Shown: positions 54,295 through 63,896 of the stretch, piece by piece
Numbering within the stretch: the stretch's first letter is position 1
Layout: every line of letters starts with the position of its first letter
Origin: Kalymmatonema hyalinum WJT4-NPBG1
GTDB taxonomy: Bacteria > Cyanobacteriota > Cyanobacteriia > Cyanobacteriales > Nostocaceae
Assembly: GCA_019359075.1 (NCBI GenBank)
Contig: JAHHIB010000010.1
Location: forward strand, 60,272 to 124,271
Length of the DNA: 64,000 nt
Direction: 5' to 3'
Program-made: the position numbers and the translations under genes
The notes under the pieces: model-generated
What the model was told of the DNA's origin: nothing
Databases searched by the model: none
What the model saw: only the letters and a program-made list of their open reading frames with translations

Positions 54295-54630
54295 TTATTG
54301 TACGCCGTAGAGGCTCATAAAAAACAAGAAGGCAAGAGCCAAAGCCCCGAAAATCAGCAGGTTCTTCTGAGTTGGTGTGAGGTTATTCACACCAACACCA
54401 TATTTCAGATTTTCTTGAAAGCCGGATGCTGTACCGGCAGGACCAATGTTCGCAAAAGCATTCTTCTTTGCAGCGCAAACTGGGCAGCGCCAAGTAGAAG
54501 ATAATTGCTCAAAGGGTACCCCTGGGGCGATGTCATGCTTGTCATCTCCCTTCTCGGGTTCATAAACGTAACCGCAGGCACGGCACTCGTAGCGGTCTAA
54601 CGCGTTCGTCTCAACAGCTTGTTCGCTCAT
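54295..54630 (-). CDS. rubA: Membrane-anchored rubredoxin RubA
   Basis: 111 residues. The rubredoxin fold carries the two CxxC knuckles, YECRACGYVYEP and WRCPVCAAKKNAF, that bind one iron. The C-terminus is a single membrane helix (NLLIFGALALAFLFFMSLYG). RubA assists photosystem II assembly with Ycf48. Upstream of ycf48 on the minus strand; divergent from ndhC, so 54631-54825 is a shared promoter region. Confidence 0.96.
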   Translation of the reverse strand: MSEQAVETNALDRYECRACGYVYEPEKGDDKHDIAPGVPFEQLSSTWRCPVCAAKKNAFANIGPAGTASGFQENLKYGVGVNNLTPTQKNLLIFGALALAFLFFMSLYGVQ

Positions 54631-54825
54631 GGCTCTTGGCGTTGGTGAGAGGCAAATCTTAAATATACGTTAAAAATTATGACATAAGTGTTAGGTTTTT
54701 CTATCTTGAGCAAAAACGAATCAAATCGTCTCCAGCTCTATTTCTCAGGATTCAAAAAAGTCAAAGAGATATAATGTAAAAGAAGGTTACAAGTTTATTA
54801 GCACCAAAAGCGGTAGAAATTCATT

Positions 54826-55188
54826 GTGTTTGTCCTTAGCGGTTACGAGTACCTTCTAGGCTTCTTCATCCTCTGTAGCCTAGTGCCTGCCTTGGCTCTA
54901 TCAGCGTCCAAGCTCCTGCGACCCAGCGGTCGCAACCCAGAACGGCGCACAACATATGAATCCGGCATGGAACCCATCGGTGGAGCTTGGATTCAGTTCA
55001 ATATCCGCTACTACATGTTTGCGCTCGTCTTCGTCATTTTTGATGTAGAGACTGTATTTTTATATCCTTGGGCGGTTGCTTTCCACCGTCTAGGGCTATT
55101 GGCATTTATTGAAGCGCTAATTTTTATTGCAATTCTTGTAATTGCCCTCGTGTACGCATGGCGTAAAGGAGCTTTGGAATGGTCTTAG
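54826..55188 (+). CDS. ndhC: NAD(P)H-quinone oxidoreductase subunit 3
   Basis: 120 residues, three membrane helices. The conserved loop [45 protein letters not shown] identifies NdhC of the thylakoid NDH-1 complex (cyclic electron flow, respiration). Starts with GTG at 54826. Overlaps ndhK by 10 nt. Confidence 0.95.
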   Translation: MFVLSGYEYLLGFFILCSLVPALALSASKLLRPSGRNPERRTTYESGMEPIGGAWIQFNIRYYMFALVFVIFDVETVFLYPWAVAFHRLGLLAFIEALIFIAILVIALVYAWRKGALEWS

Positions 55189-55916
55189 ATACTAACATAG
55201 AGCAGCAGCAAAAAGAACGCATCCTCAACCCGATAGAGCGTCCTACAGTAACCCAAGAATTGTCAGAAAACGTCATCCTAACCACAGTTGATGACCTGTA
55301 CAACTGGGTGCGCCTTTCTAGCTTGTGGCCCATGCTGTTTGGTACCGCTTGCTGCTTTATTGAGTTTGCAGCTTTGATTGGTTCCCGATTTGACTTTGAC
55401 CGCTTTGGTCTGATTCCCCGTTCTAGCCCCCGCCAAGCCGACTTAATTATTACGGCAGGGACAATCAATATGAAGATGGCACCTCAGCTTGTGCGTCTTT
55501 ATGAGCAAATGCCAGAACCTAAGTACGTGATTGCTATGGGTGCTTGCACGATTACTGGCGGTATGTTCAGCGCTGATTCCCCCACAGCAGTACGTGGAGT
55601 CGATAAGCTGATTCCAGTGGACGTTTACTTACCCGGTTGTCCGCCGCGTCCAGAAGCGATTATTGACGCGATTATTAAGCTGCGGAAGAAGATAGCAAAT
55701 GATTCGATCCAAGAGCGGAGTCTGATTAAGCAAACTCACCGCTACTACAGCACAACTCACAACCTCAAGCCCGCAGAGCAAATTAACACGGGTAAGTATT
55801 TGCAGACTGAGTCTCGCATGACACCGCCGAAGGAATTAACCGAAGCGATCGGTCTACCAGTTCCACCTGCTCTTTTGACTCAAAAGGTACAAAAGGAGGA
55901 AACTAACCGTGGCTGA
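55179..55916 (+). CDS. ndhK: NAD(P)H-quinone oxidoreductase subunit K
   Basis: 245 residues of NdhK, which carries the terminal 4Fe-4S cluster N2 of NDH-1 beside the quinone site. Cysteines: tandem CC at 58-59 ([10 protein letters not shown]), C123 (GACTITGG) and C154 (PGCPPRPEA). Overlaps ndhC by 10 nt and ndhJ by 8 nt, an operon. Confidence 0.97.
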   Translation: MVLDTNIEQQQKERILNPIERPTVTQELSENVILTTVDDLYNWVRLSSLWPMLFGTACCFIEFAALIGSRFDFDRFGLIPRSSPRQADLIITAGTINMKMAPQLVRLYEQMPEPKYVIAMGACTITGGMFSADSPTAVRGVDKLIPVDVYLPGCPPRPEAIIDAIIKLRKKIANDSIQERSLIKQTHRYYSTTHNLKPAEQINTGKYLQTESRMTPPKELTEAIGLPVPPALLTQKVQKEETNRG

Positions 55917-56433
55917 AGAATCGAAACCAGCACCAGCAGAGGAACAGTCAATAGTCAAAGCGGGTGAAGTTTCTCAGTGGTTGACAGAAAATGGCTTTGA
56001 CCATGAGTCTTTAGAACCAGATCATGAAGGTGTAGAGATCATTAAGGTCGAGGCAGATTTTTTGCTACCACTTTCCACTGCGCTATATGCTTACGGGTTT
56101 AATTACCTACAGTGTCAAGCTGGGATTGATTTGGGACCAGGACAGCAATTGGCAAGTATGTATCACTTGATAAAACTCAGTGATAATGCTGATCGTCCAC
56201 AGGAAGTGCGTCTCAAAGTATTCCTACCGCGGGAAAATCCCAGAGTCCCCTCGGTCTACTGGATTTGGAAGGCAGCAGACTGGCAAGAACGCGAGTCCTA
56301 CGATATGTTCGGCATTATCTACGAAGGGCACCCAGACCTAAAGCGGCTTTTGATGCCAGAAGATTGGGTAGGTTGGCCCCTGCGTAAGGATTACGTGTCG
56401 CCTGACTTCTATGAGTTGCAGGACGCTTATTAG
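55909..56433 (+). CDS. ndhJ: NAD(P)H-quinone oxidoreductase subunit J
   Basis: 174 residues of the 30-kDa subunit family. [35 protein letters not shown] is diagnostic. Third gene of ndhCKJ; starts with GTG at 55909 (GTGGCTGAAG), overlapping ndhK by 8 nt. Confidence 0.96.
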   Translation: MAEESKPAPAEEQSIVKAGEVSQWLTENGFDHESLEPDHEGVEIIKVEADFLLPLSTALYAYGFNYLQCQAGIDLGPGQQLASMYHLIKLSDNADRPQEVRLKVFLPRENPRVPSVYWIWKAADWQERESYDMFGIIYEGHPDLKRLLMPEDWVGWPLRKDYVSPDFYELQDAY

Positions 56434-56457
56434 AGCAATCTCGCACCTCATTATTAG

Positions 56458-56482
56458 CCCCTCTTTGTGCTTCAAAGAGGGG
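56458..56482. terminator. Hairpin after ndhJ
   Basis: CCCCTCTTTG at 56458-56467 pairs perfectly with CAAAGAGGGG at 56473-56482 across TGCTT. It lies 25 nt after the ndhJ stop and 34 nt before the 3' end of the histidine kinase gene. The following bases are not a T-run. Confidence 0.55.
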
Positions 56483-56515
56483 TAAGATCTATGAATGCAA
56501 CTTGGTATCAGTTGC

Positions 56516-57922
56516 TTATATTGGAAGTCTAATGAGTAATTCTGTTCCACGTCCAGGTTCTGAACGACAAAGTAATTGACCGCGATGTTGCTCGACGATG
56601 ATGGAGTGACTGATTGATAACCCTAATCCAGTGCCTTTGCCCACAGGCTTTGTCGTAAAAAAGGGGTCAAAGATACGGTTTTGAAGTTGGTAGGGGATAC
56701 CAGTGCCATTGTCAGTTATACGAATCTCAACCCATTTTGAATTTTTGTCTTGAGATTCTTTGCTGTTATGGGTAAGTTTTGTACTAATTTTTATAGTTGG
56801 TTTAAAAGTGCCTTCATTTTGCTTTTCCTCTAAAGCACCTATTGCATTACACAAAAGATTCATAAAAACTTGATTGATTTGTCCTAAATAACAATTCACC
56901 AAGGGAATTTTTCCGTATTCTCGCTTGATCTCAATTGCTACTTGGCTTTTTTGCGCTTTCAGACGGTTTTGTAAAATTATCAAGGTGTTATCAAGTCCTT
57001 TGTGAATATCAGCAGGCTTTGCATAAGCCTGGTCTGAGCCAGAAAAATAGCGCATTGACAGCACAATATCTCGAATTCTCTCTGCGCCCTCTTTCATCGA
57101 CGCCAGTACTTTTGGAAAATCCTCAACGACAAAATCGAGTTCATTGGCTTGTATTGCCTGTAAAATTTCTACATGAGGTTGAGGATAATGTTTAGTATAT
57201 AGTTTGACAACCTCCATTAAAGCTTGCATATACTGAGAAGCATAATCAAGATTCCCGTATATAAAGCTAATGGGATTATTAATCTCGTGAGCTACCCCAG
57301 CCGCCATCTGTCCCAAACTAGACATCTTTTCGCTTTGCACAAGCTGCGCTTGAGTACGCTTGAGGTTATCAATAACCTGCTGGAGTTGCTCTTTTCGAGC
57401 TTGTAATTGGGCTTGTGAACGCCGCAGTTCAGCTTCGGTTTGCTGACGAATGTTGATTTCTGTTTTTAGCTGGTGATTCTGCTGACTCAGTTCCTGATTT
57501 TTCTGCTGAAGCTGAGTTTGCAGGGTGCGAATTGTCAGTTGATATTTGATTCTTGCTAAAATTTCTTCAACTTGAAACGGCTTGGTGATATAGTCTGCTC
57601 CCCCCACTTGAAAAGCTTTCGCCTTGTCTACCCCTCGAACCAACGCACTCAAAAAAATGATGGGTATATCGCGAGTTTTAGGATCGAGTTTCAACTGCTG
57701 ACAAACCTGGTAACCATCAATTTCCGGCATCATAATATCCAGCAGTATTAAGTCTGGTAGTTGTGCTTGCACAGCTCTAAGGGCTACGCTTCCACTAATA
57801 GCTTGTCTAACCTGATAGCCGTAAGACCGAACAAGTGTAGATAAAACTCGCAAGTTATTTGGCTCATCATCAACAATAAGAATATCGCCATATGGATCTG
57901 ATTCTGGAGGGTTGCACATCAT
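56516..57922 (-). CDS. Hybrid response regulator/sensor histidine kinase
   Basis: 468 residues. N-terminal receiver domain: DILIVDDEPNN, phosphoacceptor D62 in LILLDIMMPEIDG, and ADYITKPF. A long coiled coil (residues about 130-200) follows. The kinase core has HisKA MAAGVAHEINNPISFIYGNLDYASQ with the phosphorylated His, then the N, G1 and G2 boxes (NLLCNAIGAL, RITDNGTGI, FTTKPVGKGTGLGLS). No membrane segment, so the signal is likely internal or comes via the receiver. Its partner is unknown. Confidence 0.92.
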   Translation of the reverse strand: MMCNPPESDPYGDILIVDDEPNNLRVLSTLVRSYGYQVRQAISGSVALRAVQAQLPDLILLDIMMPEIDGYQVCQQLKLDPKTRDIPIIFLSALVRGVDKAKAFQVGGADYITKPFQVEEILARIKYQLTIRTLQTQLQQKNQELSQQNHQLKTEINIRQQTEAELRRSQAQLQARKEQLQQVIDNLKRTQAQLVQSEKMSSLGQMAAGVAHEINNPISFIYGNLDYASQYMQALMEVVKLYTKHYPQPHVEILQAIQANELDFVVEDFPKVLASMKEGAERIRDIVLSMRYFSGSDQAYAKPADIHKGLDNTLIILQNRLKAQKSQVAIEIKREYGKIPLVNCYLGQINQVFMNLLCNAIGALEEKQNEGTFKPTIKISTKLTHNSKESQDKNSKWVEIRITDNGTGIPYQLQNRIFDPFFTTKPVGKGTGLGLSISHSIIVEQHRGQLLCRSEPGRGTELLIRLPI

Positions 57923-58593
57923 AACTTAGATGATTTTCCAACGGGTTGATGATCATCCCGTGGTTTAAAATTTAGTGTTTTTTTGCTAATTTATGTATTA
58001 TTAATTATATGAAAGCCCTATCAAAATTTCGGCATACCTAACAAGAACAACCGCTTAATTAAATGATACAGCGGTTTGGAATTGGGTGAAGTATAGCAAA
58101 GAAATAATGAACCAGAGATGAAGACTCATGGAACACTAGTTAATTTGTACTTCATTCAAACCAGAAGCGCTATATATTACAACATTAGGACACGCTGCAT
58201 GAAGAGGTTGCAGCGGGATTTGCATATATTAGCTTAAAGCTTTAGTAACTGTTTAATAAACATTATTGTTATGAAATTATGCTGTATAAAAGCTTTTAAC
58301 TAGTAGGTGGAAAATGCGTTCCCAGGTAGAACCTGGGAACAAGAGAATACCAAATCTGGTTTTTTACGCCTTAATTTTTTAGCCCGCGCAGGCGGTGAGA
58401 CCAGTCCTCTGCCTCGTAAAGCAGGAGCTACGAATTGCGCGTAGCGTTGTAGGAAGCGGCTTACGCGGATTTCCCAACCTAGGCAACTGGCGCAATTCGT
58501 AGCGTGTCCGGAGGACATACCCGAAGGGGCTTGGTTTGTGTAGCCTATCGGCACTAGTGCAAAATCTGCCTAAAGCCTACGTTATAACTAGGC
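57923..58593. other. Intergenic region with dispersed repeats
   Basis: About 670 bases without a convincing gene. Near 58090-58125 it shares CAAAGAAATAATGAACCA with the aroC-psbA spacer. From 58317 it is GC-rich repeat DNA: TTCCCAGGTAGAACCTGGGAA and TGTCCGGAGGACATACCCGAAGGGG-type motifs that also occur at 49540-49560 and 60690-60730. An 84-codon frame at 58300-58554 is made of repeats. Confidence 0.5.
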
Positions 58594-58839
58594 TTACATC
58601 TTACCGTGCTGCATGACTTGCTGAAGGTGGTTGCGGATTTCCTGCGCTTGCTCAATATCAGACTGCCGCAACTTCTGGAACAGTTCTACACAAGGCTGAG
58701 AACCAGCTTGCTGTGCATCATTGATGTAAGTTTCATAAGCTTTGATTGCTTCAGCTTTGTTGTGCAACACGGTGAGGAAGTCATACTCCAGGTTGCTAAT
58801 GGGATTTTGAGTTTGAGTGTTTCCTGCGGTTTGAACCAT
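58594..58839 (-). CDS. Small conserved cyanobacterial helical protein
   Basis: 81 residues, helical and Gln-rich: YDFLTVLHNKAEAIKAYETYINDAQQAGSQPCVELFQKLRQSDIEQAQEIRNHLQQVM. Two helices with E/H/E spacing recall a ferritin-like half-bundle, but this is not established. Common in cyanobacteria as hypothetical. ATG at 58839, AAGGAGG upstream (on the minus strand at 58848-58855). Confidence 0.8.
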   Translation of the reverse strand: MVQTAGNTQTQNPISNLEYDFLTVLHNKAEAIKAYETYINDAQQAGSQPCVELFQKLRQSDIEQAQEIRNHLQQVMQHGKM

Positions 58840-58960
58840 AGATTTACCCTCCTTTAGGTTTCTTATTCACTTCTACTTGCTCTAAAAGAGGTATTCATCT
58901 TCCTAAAAGAGTATGCGAGGATACGTAATCGGTAGATAAAGTATTAGCTTAAAAGGTTAC

Positions 58961-58985
58961 GTTCCCAGGTGGAACCTGGGAACGA
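58961..58985. repeat. TTCCCAGG/CCTGGGAA palindrome copy
   Basis: CGTTCCCAGGTGGAACCTGGGAACG, a 25-nt palindrome. Same family as the copies at 28947, 29066, 29156 and 58317. Located between two minus-strand genes, downstream of the PsiE-like start. Confidence 0.6.
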
Positions 58986-59013
58986 GATAAGAAGCTAAAC
59001 ACATCTCTACTGT

Positions 59014-59559
59014 TCAAGCAATCTCCTCACAGCGATGTGAATGCTTGAATTCACGCTCAATTTCATGTTGTCTAATCTCACCGTGCTTAACAGGACAAAA
59101 TTTAGTGTTAGCACTTATGCAGTCCATATGTGGCGTCTTGGCACACACTAGCAGTAACCCGCCCAATATAAACAATAAGCCACAAATTGAAGCAACCTGA
59201 ACCCAAGAAATTTCCAATGCTCCGTGAACTACTACTTCTCGCAGTACAGATACAATTGTGACCTCTACTGCCACTCCTACGGAGATGCTGTGTTCTTGCA
59301 AGTAAACCATGAGCAGACGGAATAACTCGACCAAAATCAAGATAAATAATATCTTGGCGGTTACGAGTTTATAATCCAGTGACTGTGTGAGGGCGATAAA
59401 TAGCCCGCACAACTGAATAAGCATGACGGCAAATAGACCTAGGCATAGGATAATCACAATTAGGTCTTGGAAAGCTTCCATATTGCGAACAATCGAATGC
59501 CGATCCAGCCAGCGATCGCAGAACAAGAATTGGCTTTTGAGGCGCTTTTTCATGAGCAT
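59014..59559 (-). CDS. PsiE-like membrane protein
   Basis: 181 residues (from ATG at 59559) with four hydrophobic helices. RHSIVRNMEAFQDLIVIILCLGLFAVM and RLLMVYLQEHSISVGVAVEVTIVSVLREVVVHG match the phosphate-starvation-inducible PsiE family. The C-terminal tail is Cys/His-rich (CISANTKFCPVKHGEIRQHE), which may bind a metal. The start is uncertain: GTG at 59592 and an ATG at 59553 are also possible. Function unknown. Confidence 0.8.
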   Translation of the reverse strand: MLMKKRLKSQFLFCDRWLDRHSIVRNMEAFQDLIVIILCLGLFAVMLIQLCGLFIALTQSLDYKLVTAKILFILILVELFRLLMVYLQEHSISVGVAVEVTIVSVLREVVVHGALEISWVQVASICGLLFILGGLLLVCAKTPHMDCISANTKFCPVKHGEIRQHEIEREFKHSHRCEEIA

Positions 59560-59659
59560 TTTGATTCCAAACAGGAGAACTTTAAACCACACCAGCCAGT
59601 CTCTTTGACACTTTTATTGTGCCGCGATTACGCTTTCTTTATTGTGCCGTGATTACGCT

Positions 59660-60802
59660 TTAACGAGGCTGATAATTTAGGTTTTGCGCCTGTTGTAATA
59701 ATTGTGCCGCATTGTTCGCCCACTGGAAATTACGCTGACCGTTGTATAAATCTCTGGCATATTGCAAAACTTGTGCCGCTTCTGGATATTGCCTTAACTG
59801 TATAAAAGCCAACCCGGCTCCATAATAAGCATTGGCGTTATTTGTATTTGCTTCTGCCGATTTTCTAAAAGCTTCTAATGCATCTTTTAACTTACCTTGG
59901 CTAAACAAAACTGTCCCGAGATTGTAATGAGCTTCTGAATATTTGGGATTGATTTTCACTGCCTTGCGAAAGGCATCTTTTGCCTTATCAGCTTTTCCTT
60001 GTTGTAAATAACATATGCCCATATGATAGGCAGGTTCTGGTGCATTTTTGCTCAGATCCATTGCTTTTTTAAAGGATGCGATCGCTTTGTCCCAATCTCG
60101 TTGTTGCTCGCGCAGCAACCCTAGGTTATAGTGAGCAACTCCCAGTTTGGGATCAAGTTGCAAGGCTCGTTGCAAGTAATCGTTCGCTTGCTGCCAATTG
60201 CTTCCTTCCAATAGCGATCCGCCCAAATTCGCATAAGCTAAGGCAAACTGGGGATCAGCTTGTGTAGCTTTGTAAAATGCATCAGCAGCAGGTTGTAATT
60301 GTCCTATTTGTCGCAGTGCTAGTCCCAAATTGTAGTGCGCTGCGGCTAAATTGGGATCAAGTTCTGTGGCTTTGCGAAATAAGGCGATCGCATCTTGTAC
60401 TCTCGCTACCTGAATCGCCTGCACCCCTTGAGTCAAGTAGTCTTGAGCGCTGCTATCAACGTATTGCGCCAGTAGAGGCACGTGGGGATCACGAGGAGAT
60501 GGAGTGGCTGGGGAAGATGGTGAGACAGCGAGCAGTTCTGAGGAGGGAAACCCTCCGGGAGAAACTGCGGTGCTGCAGGAGGGTTTCCCTCCGCAGGCGA
60601 CTGGGTAAGCGCTAGCTCCTGCGGAGCCGCTACGCGAACGCGCAGCGTTCGCCGTAAGGCGTGCGCTTTGCGCATACGGTGCCGTGCCGTTCGCGTAGCC
60701 TGTCCGAAGGACATAGGCATACCCGAAGGGGGAGAGAAAGCTTTCTGCCACTAATATGATCACCAAAGCTGGGAGGTGATATTTATAAAGAGGAACTCGC
60801 AT
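59660..60802 (-). CDS. Exported TPR protein with repeat-derived N-terminal insertion
   Basis: 380 residues. The start (MRVPLYKYHLPALVIILVAESFLS) is a signal-like hydrophobic segment. From about residue 115 on, it has about seven TPRs (DAIALFRKATELDPNLAAAHYNLGLALRQIG and others). Residues about 26-95 (PFGYAYVLRTGYANGTAPYAQSARLTANAARSRSGS...) are encoded by GC-rich dispersed repeats at about 60525-60730. Without them, the TPR part would follow a normal short linker. TPR proteins of this type assist photosystem or pilus assembly in cyanobacteria; the specific role is unknown. Confidence 0.75.
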   Translation of the reverse strand: MRVPLYKYHLPALVIILVAESFLSPFGYAYVLRTGYANGTAPYAQSARLTANAARSRSGSAGASAYPVACGGKPSCSTAVSPGGFPSSELLAVSPSSPATPSPRDPHVPLLAQYVDSSAQDYLTQGVQAIQVARVQDAIALFRKATELDPNLAAAHYNLGLALRQIGQLQPAADAFYKATQADPQFALAYANLGGSLLEGSNWQQANDYLQRALQLDPKLGVAHYNLGLLREQQRDWDKAIASFKKAMDLSKNAPEPAYHMGICYLQQGKADKAKDAFRKAVKINPKYSEAHYNLGTVLFSQGKLKDALEAFRKSAEANTNNANAYYGAGLAFIQLRQYPEAAQVLQYARDLYNGQRNFQWANNAAQLLQQAQNLNYQPR

Positions 60803-61075
60803 TGTTTTCTTGTGTGGGAATTTGAGTTACATTTACTTTACAAAGTTTGTCGGAAACCTGAATATATTCACATAACTTGAATTTTATATAGTATTTTTTG
60901 TAATTCTTAATTTTTGCTGTAGTAAATATTACGAGAAAATACGATTTTTAACTGGCTATATTAAAGGAGAGATAATCTCAAGTTAAAGACAGGATAATCT
61001 TTTCAATCATCAATGTTAAATCCTCAATAACTTAGGATAACGCGGCAAAACGTGGCAAGCCGCTAAGGAGGTTGT

Positions 61076-63127
61076 ATGAACGAAAAAGTCAAATCGGGTT
61101 CGCGGAATGTGGCAATTGTCGGTCCATATTTAAGTGGCAAAACCACATTAATGGAAAGTTTATTATTCGTTACAGGAGCGATAACTCGCAAAGGGAGCGT
61201 TAAGGATGGCAACACAGTAGGAGATAGTGCTGCTGAATCGCGCGATCGCCACATGAGTGTAGAAGTGAGTGCTGCTAGCACTGAGTATAATGGCACTCGC
61301 TTCACATTTATTGATTGTCCTGGAAGTGTGGAATTTGCCCAAGAAACTTACAACGCCCTAATGGGAGTGGATGCGGCAATTGTAGTTTGCGAACCCATTA
61401 CAGACCGAGTTCTCACCCTTGCTCCTTTATTTAAATTTCTTGACGACTGGGAAATTCCTCACCTCGTGTTCGTCAACAAAATGGATCGCGCTAATATCAA
61501 TGTCCTAAACACATTGCACGCCCTGAAAGGCGTTTCCAGCCGTCCCTTGGTAGCGCATCAATATCCCATCATCCAAGGGGAACAGCTTATTGGCTTTATT
61601 GATTTGGTAAGCGAGCAAGCATACAAGTACCATGCAGGTGGTCCTGCTGACCCCATCCCCTTCCCTGAAGAACTCAAACAAGAAGAACATATGGCACGGG
61701 CAGAAATGCTCGAAGCTTTGGCAAACTTTGACGACCATTTATTAGAAGAACTTTTAGAAGACATCGAACCGCCCCAAGAAGAAATCCTCACAGATTTGAA
61801 ACTGGAATTAGGGGCAGATTTGGTCGTACCCGTTTTCTTTGGAGTTGCTGAACAAGATTATGGCGTACGCCCGCTCTTAGAAGCTTTACTTAAGGAAGCC
61901 CCAGAACCAGAAATTATGGCAGAACGTCGCTTGAAGGCTCAAAAAGGCGATTCTCCTATAGCGCAGGTACTAAAAACTTATTACACTCCCCAAGGTGGCA
62001 AACTCTCTCTGGTGCGAGTTTGGCGGGGTAAGTTAACAGACGGTATTGTTCTCAATGGCGTTCGCGCTGGTGGTCTTTACCGCCTCATGGGACAACAACA
62101 GCAGCAAATTAACGAAGCTTGTGCTGGTGAAGTGGTTGCTGTCAGTCGTTTAGAGAGTATCAAGACTGGGGATACTCTTTTTTGTGAGCAGTTGACGACA
62201 GCATTACCCAAAGCTGAGCAGCTAGAACCAGTTTATGCCCTAGCGATTACTCCGGAAAAGCGCAACGATGAAGTTAAACTCAGCAGTGCTATTACCAAGC
62301 TGTTGGAAGAAGACTGCTCTCTTGCTTGGGAGCAACACGGCGACACCCACGAAGTTATCCTTTGGGGTCAAGGCGAGATTCATTTGCAAGTCGCACTCGA
62401 CCGCCTACGCCGTAAATACAATCTGCCGATGACAACGCACTTACCGCAAGTGCCTTATAAAGAAACTATTCGCAAGCCAGCCTCATCAATTCACGGGCGC
62501 TACAAACACCAAAGTGGTGGTCACGGGCAGTTTGGCGATGTTTATCTCGACATCAAGCCATTACCACGTGGCGAAGGCTTTAACTTCAAAGAAACTATTG
62601 TCGGTGGAGTGGTTCCCAAGCAGTACATCCCAGGTGTGGAAATAGGCGTGCGGGAGTTTCTCTCACATGGTCCTTTGGGTTTCCCAATCGTGGATGTGGC
62701 GGTAACACTAACAAATGGTTCTTACCACACTGTTGATAGTTCTGAACAAGCATTTAAGCAAGCCGCGCGTCTTGCCATGCAAACGGGAATACCCAAGTGT
62801 GAACCTACTCTGCTAGAACCGATTATCCGTGTGCAAGTTTCTACTCCAACCGAATTTACTGCCAAAGTGCTGCAACTTGTGACTGGTAGGCGAGGGCAGA
62901 TTTTGGGTTATGAAGGTATACACGACTGGCAAGGATGGGACAGTGTCAGCGCTTACCTGCCCCAAGCAGAGATGCAAAACTTTATCGTAGAATTGCGATC
63001 GCTCACTCTTGGCGTTGGTTCTTTCCATTGGGAATACGACCATCTTCAGGAAGTTCCTGATAGAATTGCCGATCGCATCCGCACCTCTGGTAATGGCAAT
63101 GGTGGAAACGGCAACGGTAACAAGTAA
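61076..63127 (+). CDS. EF-G-like translational GTPase (paralogue)
   Basis: 683 residues, five-domain EF-G architecture. The P-loop is GPYLSGKTTL, unusual where standard EF-G has a G-H-x-D-x-GKT-like loop; switch 2 is DCPGSVEF (DxxG) and NKMD is present. Switch I lacks the RGITI motif seen in true EF-G and reads RDRHMSVEVS. C-terminal domains include the GGHGQFGDV, VPKQYIPGVEIGV and RGQILGYE motifs. The closest known relative is the cyanobacterial second EF-G-like protein. The last residues are a Gly/Asn repeat tail. Strong ribosome site AAGGAGG before the ATG at 61076. Not the canonical fusA (no ribosomal protein operon). Confidence 0.93.
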   Translation: MNEKVKSGSRNVAIVGPYLSGKTTLMESLLFVTGAITRKGSVKDGNTVGDSAAESRDRHMSVEVSAASTEYNGTRFTFIDCPGSVEFAQETYNALMGVDAAIVVCEPITDRVLTLAPLFKFLDDWEIPHLVFVNKMDRANINVLNTLHALKGVSSRPLVAHQYPIIQGEQLIGFIDLVSEQAYKYHAGGPADPIPFPEELKQEEHMARAEMLEALANFDDHLLEELLEDIEPPQEEILTDLKLELGADLVVPVFFGVAEQDYGVRPLLEALLKEAPEPEIMAERRLKAQKGDSPIAQVLKTYYTPQGGKLSLVRVWRGKLTDGIVLNGVRAGGLYRLMGQQQQQINEACAGEVVAVSRLESIKTGDTLFCEQLTTALPKAEQLEPVYALAITPEKRNDEVKLSSAITKLLEEDCSLAWEQHGDTHEVILWGQGEIHLQVALDRLRRKYNLPMTTHLPQVPYKETIRKPASSIHGRYKHQSGGHGQFGDVYLDIKPLPRGEGFNFKETIVGGVVPKQYIPGVEIGVREFLSHGPLGFPIVDVAVTLTNGSYHTVDSSEQAFKQAARLAMQTGIPKCEPTLLEPIIRVQVSTPTEFTAKVLQLVTGRRGQILGYEGIHDWQGWDSVSAYLPQAEMQNFIVELRSLTLGVGSFHWEYDHLQEVPDRIADRIRTSGNGNGGNGNGNK

Positions 63128-63191
63128 TTTTGGATTTTAGATTAATCTAAAATTCATTGAATTTTTAGAGTTGCTAACTTTGTCATTAATG

Positions 63192-63225
63192 TAGGGACAC
63201 CCTTATGGGTGTCCCTAGTGTTTTT
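63192..63225 (+). terminator. Rho-independent terminator of the EF-G-like gene
   Basis: TAGGGACACCC pairs perfectly with GGGTGTCCCTA (11 bp, TTAT loop) followed by GTGTTTTTG. 65 nt after the stop codon. Also a member of the GTAGGG palindrome family. Confidence 0.8.
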
Positions 63226-63488
63226 GATACCTGTTTGCCATTCAGGTTTTTAAGTGGAAGTTTTTAGACCTTACAGGACTCAGTAACTTCTGATTTCCTC
63301 TGACTAACTCAATGTTATTTGATTGATTTTAATTCGGCAAAGAGAACGCGTACTTTTGTACTATAATTTTGATAACAATACACGGTATTTATTAAATGCA
63401 TAGAATAACCTGCATTTAAGTGTTTGTACGTCCTTTGTGAAGTAGCAGGTAAGCACTAAATTTAGGGATGTACTTAAGGAGAGAAACT

Positions 63489-63896
63489 TTGGTGTCGCAA
63501 GCAGAGGCAAATTTTAATCAAACTAGTGTCGAAGAACATTTAGAAAAGCGAATTCTTGTTCTTGGTTCAGCACCCCATACAAGACAGATCAGCGCTTACA
63601 GTTGGGATAGATTGCCTAAATACTTGAATGTTGCGGATTACGATGTAGTTATTCTTAACCTAGAACCTTTATTGGATAAACATTTTGCTGCCAGCTTAAA
63701 TATAGAGACATTGCCCTCTTGGGAACAATTTGCTCGACTTGTATTTAGCCATGCCAGCGAACTGATTATTATTGGAATGCCAATAATCCTAATTGGCTAC
63801 CCTTTTTACACAGATATTTCCAAGTGGCTACCACCATTACTTCCACAGTTTATCGTTGATTCTGGTGAAGAAATTGGTAATAACCCAAGTTGCTAG
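63489..63896 (+). CDS. Hypothetical protein, apparently truncated by an IS element
   Basis: About 135 residues. LVSQAEANFNQTSVEEHLEKRILVLGSAPHTRQIS and YDVVILNLEPLLDKHFAA give a Rossmann-like beginning. No family was recognised. The start is probably TTG 63489 or GTG 63492 given GGAGAG just upstream; the ATG at 63468 is the longer alternative. The last codons NNPSC come from ACCCAAGTTGC at 63883, which looks like the terminal repeat of an insertion sequence, so the natural C-terminus is likely missing. Confidence 0.6.
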   Translation: MVSQAEANFNQTSVEEHLEKRILVLGSAPHTRQISAYSWDRLPKYLNVADYDVVILNLEPLLDKHFAASLNIETLPSWEQFARLVFSHASELIIIGMPIILIGYPFYTDISKWLPPLLPQFIVDSGEEIGNNPSC

